Shown piece after piece: positions 42,855 to 51,164 of a stretch of DNA of 64,000 nucleotides. Numbering within the stretch: the stretch's first letter is position 1; each line of letters opens with the position of its first letter. Made by a program: the position numbers and the translations under genes. The stretch comes from a virus, in IMG/VR virus record IMGVR_UViG_3300036770_001972, positions 38,229 through 102,228 of that record, one strand, 5' to 3'. Under the pieces are notes generated by a model, which worked only from the letters and a program-made list of their open reading frames with translations, did not search any database and had not been told where the DNA came from.

Positions 42855-43073
42855 ATGCCTAAGCACTACGACACGCTGATTCGGGACATCAAGGAGTGGA
42901 GTACCGTTCCTACAAGCGGTAGTGGAGACACTACCCATGTGATGTCTCTTAGAACAGGGAAGGCAGACAAGGCGAAGAAGCCCTCTGTCAGGCAACTCAA
43001 GAACAAGTCCCCCACGCGAGTCGAAATAGGCAAACTAAAGAACGCAAACTGGAGTTCGGGGGGTATCACATGA
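42855..43073 (+). CDS. Small basic protein of unknown function
   Basis: The 72-residue protein (MPKHYDTLIRDIKEWSTVPT) is rich in Lys and Ser, with a basic middle (GKADKAKKPSVRQLKNKSPT). It has no recognised motif. It overlaps the next gene's ATG and may be co-translated with it. It could be nucleic-acid binding, which is a guess from charge. Confidence 0.6.
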   Translation: MPKHYDTLIRDIKEWSTVPTSGSGDTTHVMSLRTGKADKAKKPSVRQLKNKSPTRVEIGKLKNANWSSGGIT

Positions 43074-44794
43074 TCTTCGGCAACGATTGCAAGGCAACCG
43101 TGATTGCAGCGGGGAACATGATGGGGTATGACATTTTCACAGGGAGTGATTTTGTCAAGCCATTCGTTGAGGGTGAGCAACTGCAACTTCTCTATCCACC
43201 CGATCATGGAAACAGCGGATCCAACTATCTGTTCGACTCTCACTTAGGCGCAACAGTTTTTGGAATCTTCTCGGGTGAGCGCGGTAGGCTCACTCTCTAC
43301 TATCCCGAAACAAAAGACATCGTAATCAATCCCGATGCTGTCTTCCCATATCAAAGCGAAATTGACATCATCACTCTACCGACATTCAATACAGGTCTTC
43401 GACCTTTCACGGATAGAGATATGACGAGTGACAATGGGGTCGATGCATTTCCATTGAAGGGGTCGATCATCGTTGGATCTCAAAGTGGAGCAAAGCGTTT
43501 CTATGCAGGCCCCTTCAAGGGGTTTACCAAGGAACTGGAGTGTATTTGTGAGGGTGGAACGGCAGTCAATGATTTGGACGGTATGGACTGCAAGGGAAAC
43601 CTAAAGGGATCTTACTACGAAAGCGGGTACTCCCCACAACTACACGATTTGTTCAATTATGCAGATCAGCCAAGAACAATAGTAGACATCAACACGCCGT
43701 TCAATACATTGTTCATGGCGAATACGCCATATCAAGGATTGGACTACACATCGATCAATGTGAGAAACAGGTTCAAGCGACCTGTGCCATACAGCATGTT
43801 CAGCGATAGTGGAAAGGGCGTATCAGCGGTAGTGATCTCCGATATGCATGCGATTGTTTCGGCAGAGGCAGATATAGACAATGAAAACCTTCGTTTCTAT
43901 TCGGGGGCAAGTGGATTCATCACTCCTACCGTTTCTTCTAGTGCGACAACCTTTAAGCAAATGTGGGACGCGATAGGGTTTGTTGACGAGAACAGCAGCG
44001 CAGAAACACTCGCCAAGTTCAATGAGATGAAATCATACTTCGATGACATCAAGATCATCAAGTTCAGTTCATCTTTGCCGAGCGACATCGGTCGAATGGA
44101 ACTAATCGACATCTATCAGAGCGATCCTGTTTTCTATGCATTGGCTATCGGTCAAGAAGGAAGAGGGCATCACGGCACATTCTGTCCACCGATCAGCAAC
44201 ACATTTGATCCTTCCATACTTCCCACTTTGCTTTTCAAGGGATCGGATGCATGCGTCCAAATGCCATCCATGTCATTGCATGAAATGGGAAATACGATAA
44301 GAACTACTGCTGTTGTAAGAGGTGATGTGGGTTCTCCTGTAATGACTTATTACCGTGACAAAGGTATTTTCTTGGGCTTTGTAACTGGTGCGGGATACAC
44401 ATACTACTCAGATACAAATAAAAGAACAGCATTTGCATCTATTCGTGGAATGGGTATTGGTTCGACAAAACCAATCACATTCCCATGGGGGACAACATGG
44501 ACTCCGTTTGCATTCTTGAATCAGTACCTTTCTAGTTCGGGTGTAAGCGCAAAGAATAGAGTGCTACAGAGAGAGTCCTCTGATACAAGCACAACATATC
44601 CATATCCATCCATTCCTTTTGGCACGGTTGTGCCGACAAGCACTTCGCGCCGAGCAAGCCTAGTCAACACAGATCCCCGTATTGGTGTCAAGTTCAGCGA
44701 AAGTGGAATCGAAAGATTTACAAACAGACCGTATTTGATACCTGAGAGAAACGATGAGATCGGAACGACTGTGTCTATAGACTTCACCGCGTGA
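43070..44794 (+). CDS. Trypsin-fold-like protein lacking catalytic His and Ser
   Basis: The 574-residue protein has chymotrypsin-type landmarks in the right order: VSAVVISDMHAIVSAEA (251-267) aligns to 'AVxISPRHxLTAAHC', DDIKIIKFSSSLP (325-337) to the Asp region, and RGDVGSPVM (417-425) to 'GDSGSPV'. In this alignment His is Glu266 and the nucleophile Ser is Val420, so it should be inactive; Asp326 is kept. The N-terminal 240 residues and the C-terminal 130 are unassigned. No signal peptide is seen. GGGGGG precedes the ATG. It may be a binding or structural protein. The fold call is an inference from motifs. Confidence 0.65.
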   Translation: MIFGNDCKATVIAAGNMMGYDIFTGSDFVKPFVEGEQLQLLYPPDHGNSGSNYLFDSHLGATVFGIFSGERGRLTLYYPETKDIVINPDAVFPYQSEIDIITLPTFNTGLRPFTDRDMTSDNGVDAFPLKGSIIVGSQSGAKRFYAGPFKGFTKELECICEGGTAVNDLDGMDCKGNLKGSYYESGYSPQLHDLFNYADQPRTIVDINTPFNTLFMANTPYQGLDYTSINVRNRFKRPVPYSMFSDSGKGVSAVVISDMHAIVSAEADIDNENLRFYSGASGFITPTVSSSATTFKQMWDAIGFVDENSSAETLAKFNEMKSYFDDIKIIKFSSSLPSDIGRMELIDIYQSDPVFYALAIGQEGRGHHGTFCPPISNTFDPSILPTLLFKGSDACVQMPSMSLHEMGNTIRTTAVVRGDVGSPVMTYYRDKGIFLGFVTGAGYTYYSDTNKRTAFASIRGMGIGSTKPITFPWGTTWTPFAFLNQYLSSSGVSAKNRVLQRESSDTSTTYPYPSIPFGTVVPTSTSRRASLVNTDPRIGVKFSESGIERFTNRPYLIPERNDEIGTTVSIDFTA

Positions 44795-44827
44795 AGCCTA
44801 CATACATGACACAAGGAGACTCACATC

Positions 44828-45154
44828 ATGAGCGAAGTGAAACTGTTTAGATTGAATTCGGGTGAAGAAGTAATCAGCAAGGTGTTGGAAAATCCGCAGA
44901 CTCACACTAAGTCTGCAACTTGGCTGATCAAGTCCCCCGCCATCATTCTTCCTGTCGGAAACGGCAAGTTGGGAATGGCACCGTGGCTTCCCTACTGCGA
45001 AACCGATAGCATGGAATTGCCCGAGAAGGCGGTTGCATTCGTTGCAACTCCAAAGACCCAGTTGGTCAATGACTATAACGAGAACTTCGGATCGGGTCTC
45101 GTCGTTCCCGACAAGACCGTGGAAGCACCGCCTCTTCGTCTGATTACCGAGTGA
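44828..45154 (+). CDS. Sm-like small protein
   Basis: The 108-residue protein opens VKLFRLNSGEEVISKVLENP and has WLIKSPAIILPVGNGKLGMA followed by LPEKAVAFVATPKTQLVNDY, the same order of strands as the 149-residue protein at 40.6 kb (YPIKLIRMMSGEVIVAGI). It is therefore a shorter paralog without the acidic tail. AAGGAG precedes the ATG. Its TGA directly abuts the TGA of the convergent gp46 gene (palindrome TGATCA). Confidence 0.72.
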   Translation: MSEVKLFRLNSGEEVISKVLENPQTHTKSATWLIKSPAIILPVGNGKLGMAPWLPYCETDSMELPEKAVAFVATPKTQLVNDYNENFGSGLVVPDKTVEAPPLRLITE

Positions 45155-46852
45155 TCAGAACGCCCTGCTGAAGTTGCCGCGCTTGGCAAACTGAATGCAG
45201 CGGTCGAACTTATCCTGAAGAACTTCCTTAGGCTTATGGCTAATCACGAAGGTGTTCGTACCGCCCTTCGAATTAGCCATAATGTCTAGGAAGGCTTCGA
45301 TTGCAGAGTCATCCAAACTACCATCCAAGACCTCGTCCAATACGAGAAGATTGGTGGTGATAGAGTTCTTCATCGAAGCAATCGACCGCCATGCAAACAG
45401 CAGGGCTAGGTCGATCTTCTTCTTTTCACCCTCGCTGAATGATGCATAGGTGAAGACATCGCGGTGACGCGACTTGATGGTTTCGTTGAACTCCTCGTCT
45501 AGGTGGAAGTTCACGAAGAAGTTCATCTGACCGAGATACTTGTTGATCGTGTCGTTGATCACAGGGACATAGTTCTTGATGATTCGACTCTTGATTCCCG
45601 AGTCTTTCAAGAGCGTTCCCGCAAGCGACAAATAGTGCTGCTCTTCGATCAGATCCTTCTTGTTCTCAATCGCCTCTTCCTCCGATGACAAAGCAGCAGA
45701 CAGATCCTCTAAGATGTTGCCAACTTTTGTGGGCTTCTTGGCGGTGATTGTCTTGATGTGCTTCTCCGTGGATTCGACCTCGTTCGTCTTCTTGACGATC
45801 ATGGAATTCAAGTCGCTGATTTCCATCATAACAACTTGAATGTTTTCGATCCTCGCTTCGGCAATATCAATCTCCTTTGAGAGATCGGCAATCGCCTTGT
45901 CCATCTCAGAGACCTTTGTTTTGCCCTTGTCGATTGCCTCCTGCTTGAACTCCTCAGCAATCTTCTGAGAGCATGTGGGGCAACTGTCGTTCTTTTCGTA
46001 GAACGATACCTCTTTGGTCAGAGATTGGATCTTCTTCTGTATCTGTGATTTCAACTGGCAGTACTTGCCGTGATTGGTAGATACCTTGTCGCTATCGGTG
46101 ATGGTGGAGGACAGTTCTTCGATACGATCATGACACTTCTTGATGATCTCTTTGGCTTCATCAATGGTCTTGTTCGCGGCTTCGACTTGCTCCGTTTCCC
46201 AAGCCTCATCCATCTCGCTGCGCTTCTTCTCATCCTCGCGCATGCGCTTGAGTACGCTCACGCGCTCACGCGCGACCGCGAGTGCGGAGTCCGCATGCTG
46301 CAACTCTTCCTTGTTCGCGCTGACTCGTTCCTTGAGGTGTGCATTCATGGATGAGAAGACACCGATGTCAAGGATACTTTCAACCACAGCCCTGCGCTCT
46401 GCCGCAGTAAGTCGCATGAACGGAATGTAGTTTGCAGAGCCAAGAATGACCACCTGACAGAATGACTTGTAATTCATTCCGAGGACGGTTTCCTCAAGCA
46501 TCTTCTGTCCGTCCCGAGACTTGGAGTCTTGGTCAAGTTGCTTGCCATCCTTCCAAATCTCAAAGACCTTGGGTGCCTGACCGCGAACTACCTTGTAATC
46601 CGCCTTACCGTCCGAGAACTCAATCTCAACCAACGACTCCTTCTCGTTCACCGAGGAGACCAGTTGCGGAAGATTGATGTTCCGATAAGGCTTGTTAAAC
46701 AGGACAAAGGTAAGAGCATCTAAAAGAGTACTCTTACCCGCCCCGTTTTCGCCCAAGATGAGGGTAGTGTCAGTCTTGTCGAACTGGATCTCCGTGAAGT
46801 TGTTTCCCGTGCTGAGAAAGTTCTTCCAACGGATCTTCTTGAACTTGATCAT
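45155..46852 (-). CDS. gp46: Recombination endonuclease subunit gp46 (Rad50/SbcC-like)
   Basis: The 565-residue ATPase has Walker A GENGAGKST at 34-42, a central coiled coil, a zinc-hook CPTC at 291-294, a signature-like FSEGEKKKIDLAL and Walker B LLVLDEVLDGSLD near residue 490, and ends in the D-loop region. With gp47 it processes DNA ends. A consensus sigma70 promoter lies at 46885-46913. It is convergent with the Sm-like gene and separated from gp47. Confidence 0.97.
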   Translation of the reverse strand: MIKFKKIRWKNFLSTGNNFTEIQFDKTDTTLILGENGAGKSTLLDALTFVLFNKPYRNINLPQLVSSVNEKESLVEIEFSDGKADYKVVRGQAPKVFEIWKDGKQLDQDSKSRDGQKMLEETVLGMNYKSFCQVVILGSANYIPFMRLTAAERRAVVESILDIGVFSSMNAHLKERVSANKEELQHADSALAVARERVSVLKRMREDEKKRSEMDEAWETEQVEAANKTIDEAKEIIKKCHDRIEELSSTITDSDKVSTNHGKYCQLKSQIQKKIQSLTKEVSFYEKNDSCPTCSQKIAEEFKQEAIDKGKTKVSEMDKAIADLSKEIDIAEARIENIQVVMMEISDLNSMIVKKTNEVESTEKHIKTITAKKPTKVGNILEDLSAALSSEEEAIENKKDLIEEQHYLSLAGTLLKDSGIKSRIIKNYVPVINDTINKYLGQMNFFVNFHLDEEFNETIKSRHRDVFTYASFSEGEKKKIDLALLFAWRSIASMKNSITTNLLVLDEVLDGSLDDSAIEAFLDIMANSKGGTNTFVISHKPKEVLQDKFDRCIQFAKRGNFSRAF

Positions 46853-46884
46853 CGTGGTGCATTCACTCCGATTAGCATTCCGAA

Positions 46885-46913
46885 ATTGTACACCACAAAC
46901 GATGTGATGTCAA
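46885..46913 (-). promoter_or_regulatory. Sigma70 promoter of gp46
   Basis: On the minus strand, TTGACA (46908-46913), 17-bp spacer, TACAAT (46885-46890), about 33 bp before the gp46 start. Confidence 0.85.
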
Positions 46914-46914
46914 G

Positions 46915-47028
46915 TCACTTGTTCCATGGCATCTTTGCAGAAAGCCACTTCCACAGAGGCGCACCGATCAGCGCACCCGCGACGAACATGAGGACGCTCC
47001 ACCACGCAGTACCTAGAATGTGTTCCAT
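46915..47028 (-). CDS. 37-residue single-span membrane protein
   Basis: A short frame starts MEHILGTAWWSVLMFVAGAL and ends KWLSAKMPWNK. Residues 8-28 form one hydrophobic helix. AGGAG lies 7 nt before the ATG and a CTAAATA motif lies 21 nt before it, so both signals support a real gene. Its stop sits just upstream of the gp46 promoter. Function unknown; small late membrane proteins may act in lysis or membrane change. Confidence 0.7.
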   Translation of the reverse strand: MEHILGTAWWSVLMFVAGALIGAPLWKWLSAKMPWNK

Positions 47029-47049
47029 TTGTGTTCTCCTTTCTACCTG

Positions 47050-47056
47050 TATTTAG
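47050..47056 (-). promoter_or_regulatory. CTAAATA late-promoter candidate for the 37-residue gene
   Basis: Reads CTAAATA on the minus strand, overlapping the stop of the 741-residue gene and followed by AGGAG and the ATG at 47028. Confidence 0.6.
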
Positions 47057-49278
47057 GTTGTGAAGTACTGGTTCGGCAAATGCCGTAGCACTTCCTTGTT
47101 CAAATGTGTTCGAAGCGCATCAACTGACACAGATGGCTTTAGTATTGTTTTCCCTGCCTGAAAAAAGATGGCGTATTGGCTGTTTTCGATAGTTCCCTGA
47201 TATACCGACTTCCAATCCGATATCTTTCCACCAATTGGACGGGTCATGATGAATGTCTTTTGGTTTGGTGATGATCGTTTGTAATTTCTCATGTCCAAAA
47301 TTAGAGAGTAGTCCATTTTCTCACCAATAGGAGCCGAACCTTCACTTTGCATCATTTCAAGTTGATTGCATCCCTGAACTAGAGTGGGCACTTCCGCCAA
47401 CGCACAGAAACAAGTGATGCAACCACCAAGTCCACAGGTGTTTAAACCACCTGGTGGATTTACTACCTCAACACATTGACATGAAGCACTAATATCCACC
47501 ACTCTTTTGCAAGAATCTTCCGCACAATCATCCATCATGTTCGAAACATCGATTGTATGGGTTGTTTCGCATGGACATTCGGCATATTCTTCGCATGCAG
47601 GGGTGCTTCTAGGTGTTCCTGTAATTCTCAAATTTCGGCATGGACATGTATTGCCTGGGACAGGTTCATATCGATAAACTTCTATGCAACAACAAGAGGC
47701 TGCTCCACCTTGAGTGCTATATGGATTTTCCGAATCTTCACAATCAACAGGACACTCACAATTACTTCCACCTAAAACTCTCTGTGTCCAATACTGCTCA
47801 CCATAAGCCGAATCACTACTAGACCTATTGGATGATTCTCTAACATCATAGGAAACTTCCATTTGATTCGGATCACGGGCACCGCGTATCCATCCATTCA
47901 AGTTTCCGCTATCCTGCACACCATTTCCCGCCAAATTCACGCTTTCGCGGATATCGTCAAGATAGCCAACGGTTCTCTTCGATGCGAACCTCAGCAACTC
48001 AGACTTCACGCACGGATCTGCAAATCCACTACCCGATGGTGCATATCCATCTTCGTAAGTGCCGCCGTACATCATGGTGGAGATCGCGTTTCGCGCACGA
48101 ATCTGCGAGTCATATCCAGTTTCTCCTGCGGATATGTCGCCTGTGCAAGCAATCTCAATCAATGATGGGGCGGGATCGAAGAAGACAAATCCATCTGAAG
48201 TACCATTAATCGCCGCTTGAATCATGTCATATCGATATGTCAGCGATGGATAGTAACCATCAGATGCATTTGCGGTTGTGCCTTCGTAAGATTCACCATC
48301 AATGTCCACATACTCCCCTGGTATACTTTCAGAGATCGTGTATTGAGATTCAGGATCGTCATATCTCGTCAGGGGGCGAGACGGATACATGGTAGAGATC
48401 ATTGGATAACTCTTCACCAACAAACTCTTTGCCTTTTCGGATGACAACTGACATAGCGTCTTGTTTCTCTGATAGTTTGCTTCGGGGTCATATCCAAATT
48501 CATAGAACGGAAGAGAATCTGCATACGGAACACGAATGTCGGGACATAGCCAGTTCACGGCACAGTTGTCAAAGACCATCTCCTGAATGCCGTCCGTGAC
48601 AAGTTGCTCATAGAACGAGCGCAATTCTTGTGGGGCATTCAGCCAGTTGTAGTAATCCGACCCGCTGCTTCCTGTTGGATGTTCGGGATCCCACCATGCA
48701 GGAGCCGTATAACCACCCGTGTTGGTCAGAGAGGGATCCCATGTGGGCGACTCACCTACGGGCGGGGCATACGCCATGACATAGGGAATGTGGGGCAACC
48801 CTGCGATAGCCCAATCGATGTTCGGGTATTGATTCTTTAGGAGTCCAAAGACTGCTTTGATGCTATTGACATACTGAGTCGAATCGGTTGCATCAACAGA
48901 TGCGGTTGACCCTCTTGTTGGGCCAGCAATTCCATCTCCAACAATCTTGATCCAATCAGGGGAGCCTCTGAGGTCGATTAGACCGAGTCCTTCTGAGGAG
49001 GCGGTGATCGGGAAGCGGCTCTGTACATAGCCTGTAATCGCCGCTGTAGCCCCTAGAGAGTGGGTGTAGTAAGTCAGCCCCTTGTCCGAGACAAACCACA
49101 CAGCGAGGTTCCCCGTGGCTCCTGCGCTGCGGCTAATGGTGTTGAAGAAGGCATCGACATGCTGACCGTAGATGCCATAGTCATTCTGTGGGAGCGAATA
49201 GGTAACGCCGCCCGAATTCACTTCGCTAGAGGCGAACGAATAGGCATGATTGTAAAGTTGATAGTAGTCGTTTGCCAT
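47053..49278 (-). CDS. Large Cys-rich protein, possible sugar-cleaving N-terminal domain
   Basis: The 741-residue protein has an N-terminal two-thirds with alternating strand/helix segments (LGLIDLRGSPDWIKIVGDGI, NIDWAIAGLPHIPYVMAYAP, LVTDGIQEMVFDNCAVNW) that resemble a TIM-barrel hydrolase; catalytic residues cannot be fixed by eye. Residues about 505-655 hold roughly 20 Cys in clusters (CECPVDC, SCCC, TCPC, CPC, CQC), which could bind metal or form disulfides. It has no signal peptide. A CTAAATA motif lies 26 nt upstream. Probable virion or late host-interaction protein; no family recognised. Confidence 0.65.
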   Translation of the reverse strand: MANDYYQLYNHAYSFASSEVNSGGVTYSLPQNDYGIYGQHVDAFFNTISRSAGATGNLAVWFVSDKGLTYYTHSLGATAAITGYVQSRFPITASSEGLGLIDLRGSPDWIKIVGDGIAGPTRGSTASVDATDSTQYVNSIKAVFGLLKNQYPNIDWAIAGLPHIPYVMAYAPPVGESPTWDPSLTNTGGYTAPAWWDPEHPTGSSGSDYYNWLNAPQELRSFYEQLVTDGIQEMVFDNCAVNWLCPDIRVPYADSLPFYEFGYDPEANYQRNKTLCQLSSEKAKSLLVKSYPMISTMYPSRPLTRYDDPESQYTISESIPGEYVDIDGESYEGTTANASDGYYPSLTYRYDMIQAAINGTSDGFVFFDPAPSLIEIACTGDISAGETGYDSQIRARNAISTMMYGGTYEDGYAPSGSGFADPCVKSELLRFASKRTVGYLDDIRESVNLAGNGVQDSGNLNGWIRGARDPNQMEVSYDVRESSNRSSSDSAYGEQYWTQRVLGGSNCECPVDCEDSENPYSTQGGAASCCCIEVYRYEPVPGNTCPCRNLRITGTPRSTPACEEYAECPCETTHTIDVSNMMDDCAEDSCKRVVDISASCQCVEVVNPPGGLNTCGLGGCITCFCALAEVPTLVQGCNQLEMMQSEGSAPIGEKMDYSLILDMRNYKRSSPNQKTFIMTRPIGGKISDWKSVYQGTIENSQYAIFFQAGKTILKPSVSVDALRTHLNKEVLRHLPNQYFTT

Positions 49279-49304
49279 GGTACAGGTCTTGGAAAGGTTA
49301 CCTG

Positions 49305-49311
49305 TATTTAG
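49305..49311 (-). promoter_or_regulatory. CTAAATA late-promoter candidate for the 741-residue gene
   Basis: Reads CTAAATA on the minus strand, 26 nt before the ATG, in the 48-bp gap. Confidence 0.55.
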
Positions 49312-49326
49312 CCCGACTGCTATTGT

Positions 49327-49797
49327 TCACTTTTTCTTGGATGTTCGGTTCTTGGAGTCCTCAACCAAGAGTTGTCCGAAGTTGATTACCTTTTCGACCG
49401 AGTTCCCGACACATTGACTGTTATAGATGATTTCAGCCAGTTCGCGCTCCTTGGCGTGTTCGTGCTTGTATCTCATCATCTCTTTCTTTGTGACGGGCTT
49501 TTCGTCATGCTTGAAGGTAATGTTCTTCAGGCTGACCAAGTCCTCAAGGTCATCGACTTCCTCCACATCCTTGTTGACGAACTCATCGTAGTCTAGGATC
49601 GGCTTCGTGAATGCCTCAGCCATCTGAGACCAACTCAGGAGGATTTCCGTGGCGTTTTCCCCATACGGCTCCACAGGTCTTTCCGTGATTCCGTTGGGTT
49701 CACCTTTTTGGTTGTAATAGGTTTCGTGGATGCCATAGGTGACAAAGTCTTGCAAACCTACGCGCTGAACACGCTTTACGAGGCGGTAATTCCACAT
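49327..49797 (-). CDS. Conserved phage protein, unknown function
   Basis: The 156-residue protein starts MWNYRLVKRVQRVGLQDFVT and YGIHETYYNQKGEPNGITER, a pattern of small conserved proteins in marine T4-like phages. The second half is charged and helical and ends KNRTSKKK. I use the ATG at 49797 because a perfect AGGAGG lies 6 nt upstream; an ATG 42 nt earlier has no such site. The CTAAATA at 49865-49871 lies farther upstream. Confidence 0.72.
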   Translation of the reverse strand: MWNYRLVKRVQRVGLQDFVTYGIHETYYNQKGEPNGITERPVEPYGENATEILLSWSQMAEAFTKPILDYDEFVNKDVEEVDDLEDLVSLKNITFKHDEKPVTKKEMMRYKHEHAKERELAEIIYNSQCVGNSVEKVINFGQLLVEDSKNRTSKKK

Positions 49798-49864
49798 GCC
49801 ACACCTCCTGTTGCCATCGGGATTGATGCACGGAAGCATCGCAGAAACAAGCCGATGACGGAAG

Positions 49865-49871
49865 TATTTAG
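49865..49871 (-). promoter_or_regulatory. CTAAATA late-promoter candidate
   Basis: Reads CTAAATA on the minus strand in the gap before the 156-residue gene, giving a leader of about 65 nt. Confidence 0.45.
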
Positions 49872-49878
49872 ACTATGG

Positions 49879-50481
49879 TCACACGCACTTCGAAAAGATC
49901 TCTTCCACCTTTTTGGGTAGGGTGGAATGGCTCTGCTGTCTGAATGAAGACGGCATCTTTCGAATGTAATAGGGGATCATCGGATCCTTTTTGAACTTGT
50001 CTAGTTCCTTCCGATGGATCTCCATGAGATGGTGGATATAGACATAGCAGTTTGCTTCCTGCTTGTAGCGTTCGATGTCTATGCCCAGTTGGTATTCCTT
50101 CATGACCTCCACGGCAATCATCTCACACTCGCGCTCCATGGCACGAACGGCATCAAACGCCTTGTGAACCCGCCGTGCTTCGTACTTCTTTCCGCGAAGC
50201 CAATCCTCTTGTATTGTCGCATAGTCGCCCATAGGGCCAAAGCAAAGGGAATACAGTCTGCTTCCCGAAAGCCATTGAATGAAATGGGAGTACTCATGCG
50301 CGAGGACTTCTATCCAACGAGGATTGCCCTTCGCTACACGGATTTGCTTCTCATCGAAGAAGCCGAAACATTTCACTCCGTCTGCGCGTACAAACCTACC
50401 GCGACTGAATACGAGTCTCATTCCGTATTCATTCAAGTCGTGTCTCACCGCCTTGACAAAATCCCTCTCGGCGGTTGACAT
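49879..50481 (-). CDS. Zinc metallopeptidase-like protein (HEXXH)
   Basis: The 200-residue protein has the zincin motif in EVLAHEYSHFIQW (H62, E63, H66) and a later E118/E120 in MERECEMIAVE that could be the third ligand. FDEKQIRVAKGNPRWIEV before the motif resembles small phage metallopeptidase-like proteins. It would be cytoplasmic, with no signal peptide. It overlaps nothing and follows the 97-residue gene by 2 bp. GAGG precedes the ATG. The substrate is unknown; virion protein processing or host protein cleavage are possibilities. Confidence 0.72.
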   Translation of the reverse strand: MSTAERDFVKAVRHDLNEYGMRLVFSRGRFVRADGVKCFGFFDEKQIRVAKGNPRWIEVLAHEYSHFIQWLSGSRLYSLCFGPMGDYATIQEDWLRGKKYEARRVHKAFDAVRAMERECEMIAVEVMKEYQLGIDIERYKQEANCYVYIHHLMEIHRKELDKFKKDPMIPYYIRKMPSSFRQQSHSTLPKKVEEIFSKCV

Positions 50482-50483
50482 CG

Positions 50484-50777
50484 TTAGAACCTCACGATTT
50501 CAGTTCCGTTTTCTTTGACAATGACTGTCTTGTTGTCGAACATCGACTTGCAGTTGGCTAGCACATCTCCCGTCATCCCTGAGAATGCCCGACATGCTGT
50601 CATGATGTTGTTGAGAGCATTCTTCCCCTTCTTACAGGAGCAAGTGTTGGGATTGGTATACACACTCATCAATGCGAAGAATGTTCCCATGGCACCGTGC
50701 GATGCGGGGGCTGCCCCACCCCTAGATTGAATGTGTCTATACAAAGCCTCCATGCTTTCAAATGTGATCTCATTCAT
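50484..50777 (-). CDS. Small Cys-containing protein, unknown
   Basis: The 97-residue protein (MNEITFESMEALYRHIQSRG) has a CSCKKGKNALNNIM segment and two more Cys, in a helical context (MGTFFALMSVYTNPNTCSCK). It overlaps the end of the upstream membrane-protein gene by 8 bp. The two CxC/C residues could bind metal. No family recognised. Confidence 0.65.
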   Translation of the reverse strand: MNEITFESMEALYRHIQSRGGAAPASHGAMGTFFALMSVYTNPNTCSCKKGKNALNNIMTACRAFSGMTGDVLANCKSMFDNKTVIVKENGTEIVRF

Positions 50778-51144
50778 CGGAGTCTTCTCCTATGCGCGAA
50801 AGGTATTTCTCTAAAGCCCTGAATCCCGAGTACTCAAGTTGGGATGCCATGTAAACCAACGGCGTGTATTCGAAGCCGCAGAAATAGGATGCGCCTATTG
50901 CTGCCCATGCACCCAAGCAGTATCTACAGGTAAGGAGATCAATCAAGAATCCTTCCCGCATGAACTGCATGAATGATGAGTAAGACCCCGTCCAGTTCCC
51001 CATTTTGAGATCGTGGTCATATTCCTTGATCAGGGTGATGAAGTTCAGGAATGGAAGTCTCTTCAGATATGAGTACACCACGCTTGTCTCGTAGAGCAAG
51101 AACAGAACCGTGGCAACCCAAAGTGATGCTAGAAAGACTTCCAT
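50770..51144 (-). CDS. DUF1360-like membrane protein
   Basis: The 124-residue protein has an N-terminal hydrophobic helix (FLASLWVATVLFLLYETSVV) and a second near residues 75-95 (FLIDLLTCRYCLGAWAAIGA) with the CRYCLGAW motif of DUF1360-type membrane proteins. The C-terminus is acidic. Function unknown. A CTAAATA at 51158-51164 lies 13 nt before the ATG. Confidence 0.7.
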   Translation of the reverse strand: MEVFLASLWVATVLFLLYETSVVYSYLKRLPFLNFITLIKEYDHDLKMGNWTGSYSSFMQFMREGFLIDLLTCRYCLGAWAAIGASYFCGFEYTPLVYMASQLEYSGFRALEKYLSRIGEDSDE

Positions 51145-51157
51145 AACGAACCCACTC

Positions 51158-51164
51158 TATTTAG
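51158..51164 (-). promoter_or_regulatory. CTAAATA late-promoter candidate for the membrane protein
   Basis: Reads CTAAATA on the minus strand and overlaps the TAA stop of nrdJ, 13 nt before the next ATG. Confidence 0.5.
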
